Position numbers and translations under genes: made by a program. Below, in pieces: positions 5,836 through 7,073 of a stretch of DNA of 7,073 nt. Numbering within the stretch: the first letter of the stretch is position 1; every line of letters begins with the position of its first letter. A model generated the notes under the pieces. The model did not search any database. It was not told the DNA's origin and worked only from the letters and a program-made list of their open reading frames with translations. Source of the DNA: Patescibacteria group bacterium (GTDB lineage: Bacteria > Patescibacteriota > JAHJAL01); the NCBI GenBank assembly GCA_018814055.1, contig JAHJAL010000069.1, positions 1 to 7,073 on the forward strand, read 5' to 3'.

Positions 5836-5867
5836 GAATACAAAACAATTTTCATTCACGTAAGTCG

Positions 5868-6323
5868 CTATTTTATCATCTTCAATTCATACTCATCATT
5901 CTCAAGCACATCTTCCCTCACCTCCAGCACAAACATGGCCGGTTCTTTCGGCATGTAACCCTGACATTCACTTCCCTCGCACGGCTTAAGATTATCCAAA
6001 TAATCAACCAATTTACCCTCCTTGTCAAAAAACAAGATATCCAAATCAAACTTCATGTCCTTCATCCAAAAAGAATAAAAACCCTCTTCCTTGTAAATAA
6101 ACAACATTCCCTCATTTTCCCCAGGCTGTTCCCGACCGGATAATCCCCTATTTCTAATAATATCATCATTTGCCACTTCTACACAAAAATATCGGACAGC
6201 ATCATCCGACTTTAATTCAATTTCTTGTAGATCTGCCTGACAAGTGACTTCGTCAACCACTCCACATCCAAGCATCGACAACAAAATAAAAATAAATATT
6301 AATTTTTTATCATAATTTCTCAT
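5868..6323 (-). CDS. DUF192 family lipoprotein
   Basis: The 151-residue protein begins with a short basic stretch (MRNYDKK), a hydrophobic segment (8-17) and a lipobox ending in Leu18-Gly19-Cys20, so it is predicted to be exported and lipid-anchored through Cys20. The rest matches DUF192 (COG1430-like): RNRGLSGRE around 58-66, then GMLFIY, FWMKDMKFDLDILFFD, a Pro-Cys pair (PCEGSECQGY), and a C-terminal PAMFVLEV. The family has a small beta-barrel-like fold and no firmly established biochemical role. The Cys residues in PCEGSEC could form a disulphide outside the membrane. Its ATG at 6323 lies upstream of the TGA of the endonuclease IV-like gene (6312-6310), giving a 14-bp overlap that suggests translational coupling. 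It converges on the Trm9-like gene, with a hairpin in the 57-bp gap. Confidence 0.9.
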   Translation of the reverse strand: MRNYDKKLIFIFILLSMLGCGVVDEVTCQADLQEIELKSDDAVRYFCVEVANDDIIRNRGLSGREQPGENEGMLFIYKEEGFYSFWMKDMKFDLDILFFDKEGKLVDYLDNLKPCEGSECQGYMPKEPAMFVLEVREDVLENDEYELKMIK

Positions 6324-7073
6324 AATATTCCTTCGCCTTCAACGCGTCAATTTCCAAATTCGGCCCTTCGCAAACCATATAACCACCCACCTTTTCATCC
6401 TTCAAGGCCTTTAACATCGCTTTGTAATTAAAATTTGATTTATCCAAATCCAAATGCCTTCTCTCTCCTTTACCGCTATACTCAATTCCCGAATAATGGA
6501 TATGTAAGTTTTCCAATAATTCTTTTCCCAGTTCTTTCTTTATTTCCAACAACACATCTTTAAATTCTTGATAATTATATTTTGCTCCCGCGTATCTGGC
6601 GAAAAAATGCGCAAAATCCAAGCATATCCTCGTTTGGTCCAAATTTTTCGCCAGTGCCAATATTTCCTGCAAGTCACCGAATTGACTCGGCTTACCGGTT
6701 AATTCCGGGGATATCCAGATCTTATCCGCGCCACGTTTTTTTACCTCTTCCTCAATCTTCATCATCTCCGACAAAACCTGATCAAACACTTGCTCCTTTG
6801 TCTGACCCAGATAAAAGGCCGCGTGAAAGCAAACTGATTTAGCACCAGCTATCTGTCCCAACACACAACTATCCACAATCCGCTGCCGGGAAGCAGCTCT
6901 CTTCTTGGGATCATTGGCATTGAGATTTACATAGTATGGCCCATGTACCGTCAAACTCACGTCATTATCTTCCGCCACTTTTCTAATCTCACTGGCCTTA
7001 TCTTCCTTCAACCTCACGCCATGCACCCACTCAATCTCCATATGGTCCAATCCCAATTCCCGAATCCTTTTGA
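6310..7073 (-). CDS. Endonuclease IV-like TIM-barrel protein, 5' end beyond window
   Basis: The frame stays open to the right edge. Reading back from the edge gives KRIRELGLDHMEIEWV, so the TTG at 7056 is an internal Leu codon and the true start is outside. The fold is the AP endonuclease/xylose isomerase-like TIM barrel. Counting that Leu as residue 1, candidate metal ligands match E. coli Nfo in order and rough spacing: His38 (VHGPY), His78 (CFHAAFY), Glu118 (SPELTG), Asp147 and His150 (CLDFAHFF), His187 (HIHYSG), His201 (ERRHLDL) and Glu230 (CEGPN). At the position of Nfo Asp229, two before His201, there is Arg199. Family members hydrolyse DNA at abasic sites with a trinuclear zinc centre. 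The changed ligand and the archaeal-like form leave activity uncertain, so I give no symbol. It overlaps the DUF192 gene by 14 bp. Confidence 0.88.
   Translation of the reverse strand, partial: KRIRELGLDHMEIEWVHGVRLKEDKASEIRKVAEDNDVSLTVHGPYYVNLNANDPKKRAASRQRIVDSCVLGQIAGAKSVCFHAAFYLGQTKEQVFDQVLSEMMKIEEEVKKRGADKIWISPELTGKPSQFGDLQEILALAKNLDQTRICLDFAHFFARYAGAKYNYQEFKDVLLEIKKELGKELLENLHIHYSGIEYSGKGERRHLDLDKSNFNYKAMLKALKDEKVGGYMVCEGPNLEIDALKAKEYYEKL

Noticed and set aside
7054..7056. TTG at 7056 as the start of the endonuclease IV-like gene
   Set aside because: The frame continues to the window edge with family-like residues KRIREL before GLDHMEIEW, so this is an internal Leu codon.

Overview
The window looks like part of a small-genome, AT-rich bacterium, most likely a Patescibacteria/CPR member (Parcubacteria-like). 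This is inferred from tightly packed genes, very short gaps, no good Shine-Dalgarno sequences, an Elp3-type radical-SAM protein, a UvrD-type helicase that appears to carry a RecB-like nuclease tail, and short GC-rich palindromes scattered in and between genes. The standard genetic code fits: no in-frame TGA is needed, and TGA is used as a stop. No rRNA, tRNA, CRISPR array, integrase or insertion sequence was seen.

Layout, left to right. Positions 5121 down to 1 hold a probable minus-strand operon of four genes: elp3 (5121-3469), a single-pass membrane protein of unknown function (3413-2721), a ribonuclease HI-like protein (2711-2280), and a UvrD/PcrA-type helicase (2269-1) that runs off the left edge. 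The last three are separated by only 9-10 bp. From 5133 to 5810 on the plus strand, divergent from elp3, lies a class I methyltransferase with clear Trm9/ALKBH8-type motifs. Facing it on the minus strand are a DUF192 lipoprotein (6323-5868) and, overlapping it by 14 bp, an endonuclease IV-like TIM-barrel protein whose start lies beyond the right edge.

The most interesting biology is the elp3/trm9-like pair. In eukaryotes Elp3 (in Elongator) makes cm5U at tRNA wobble position 34, and Trm9 methylates it to mcm5U. Here a bacterial Elp3 and a Trm9-like enzyme start 11 bp apart on opposite strands. They share a 19-bp inverted repeat in which each gene's -10 box touches the other gene's start codon, suggesting two interlocked leaderless promoters. 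This would be a compact, co-regulated module for wobble-uridine modification.

The second theme is a family of short palindromes with a GTAGGGGCG- or GTAGAGACG-type end. An identical 29-bp copy sits twice, in frame, inside the helicase. A related copy sits in frame inside elp3. A fourth, fully symmetric one supplies the stop codon of the methyltransferase. The three intragenic copies share orientation and reading phase and add short Arg/Gly/Pro-rich peptides at variable points of otherwise intact proteins, recalling the Rickettsia palindromic elements.
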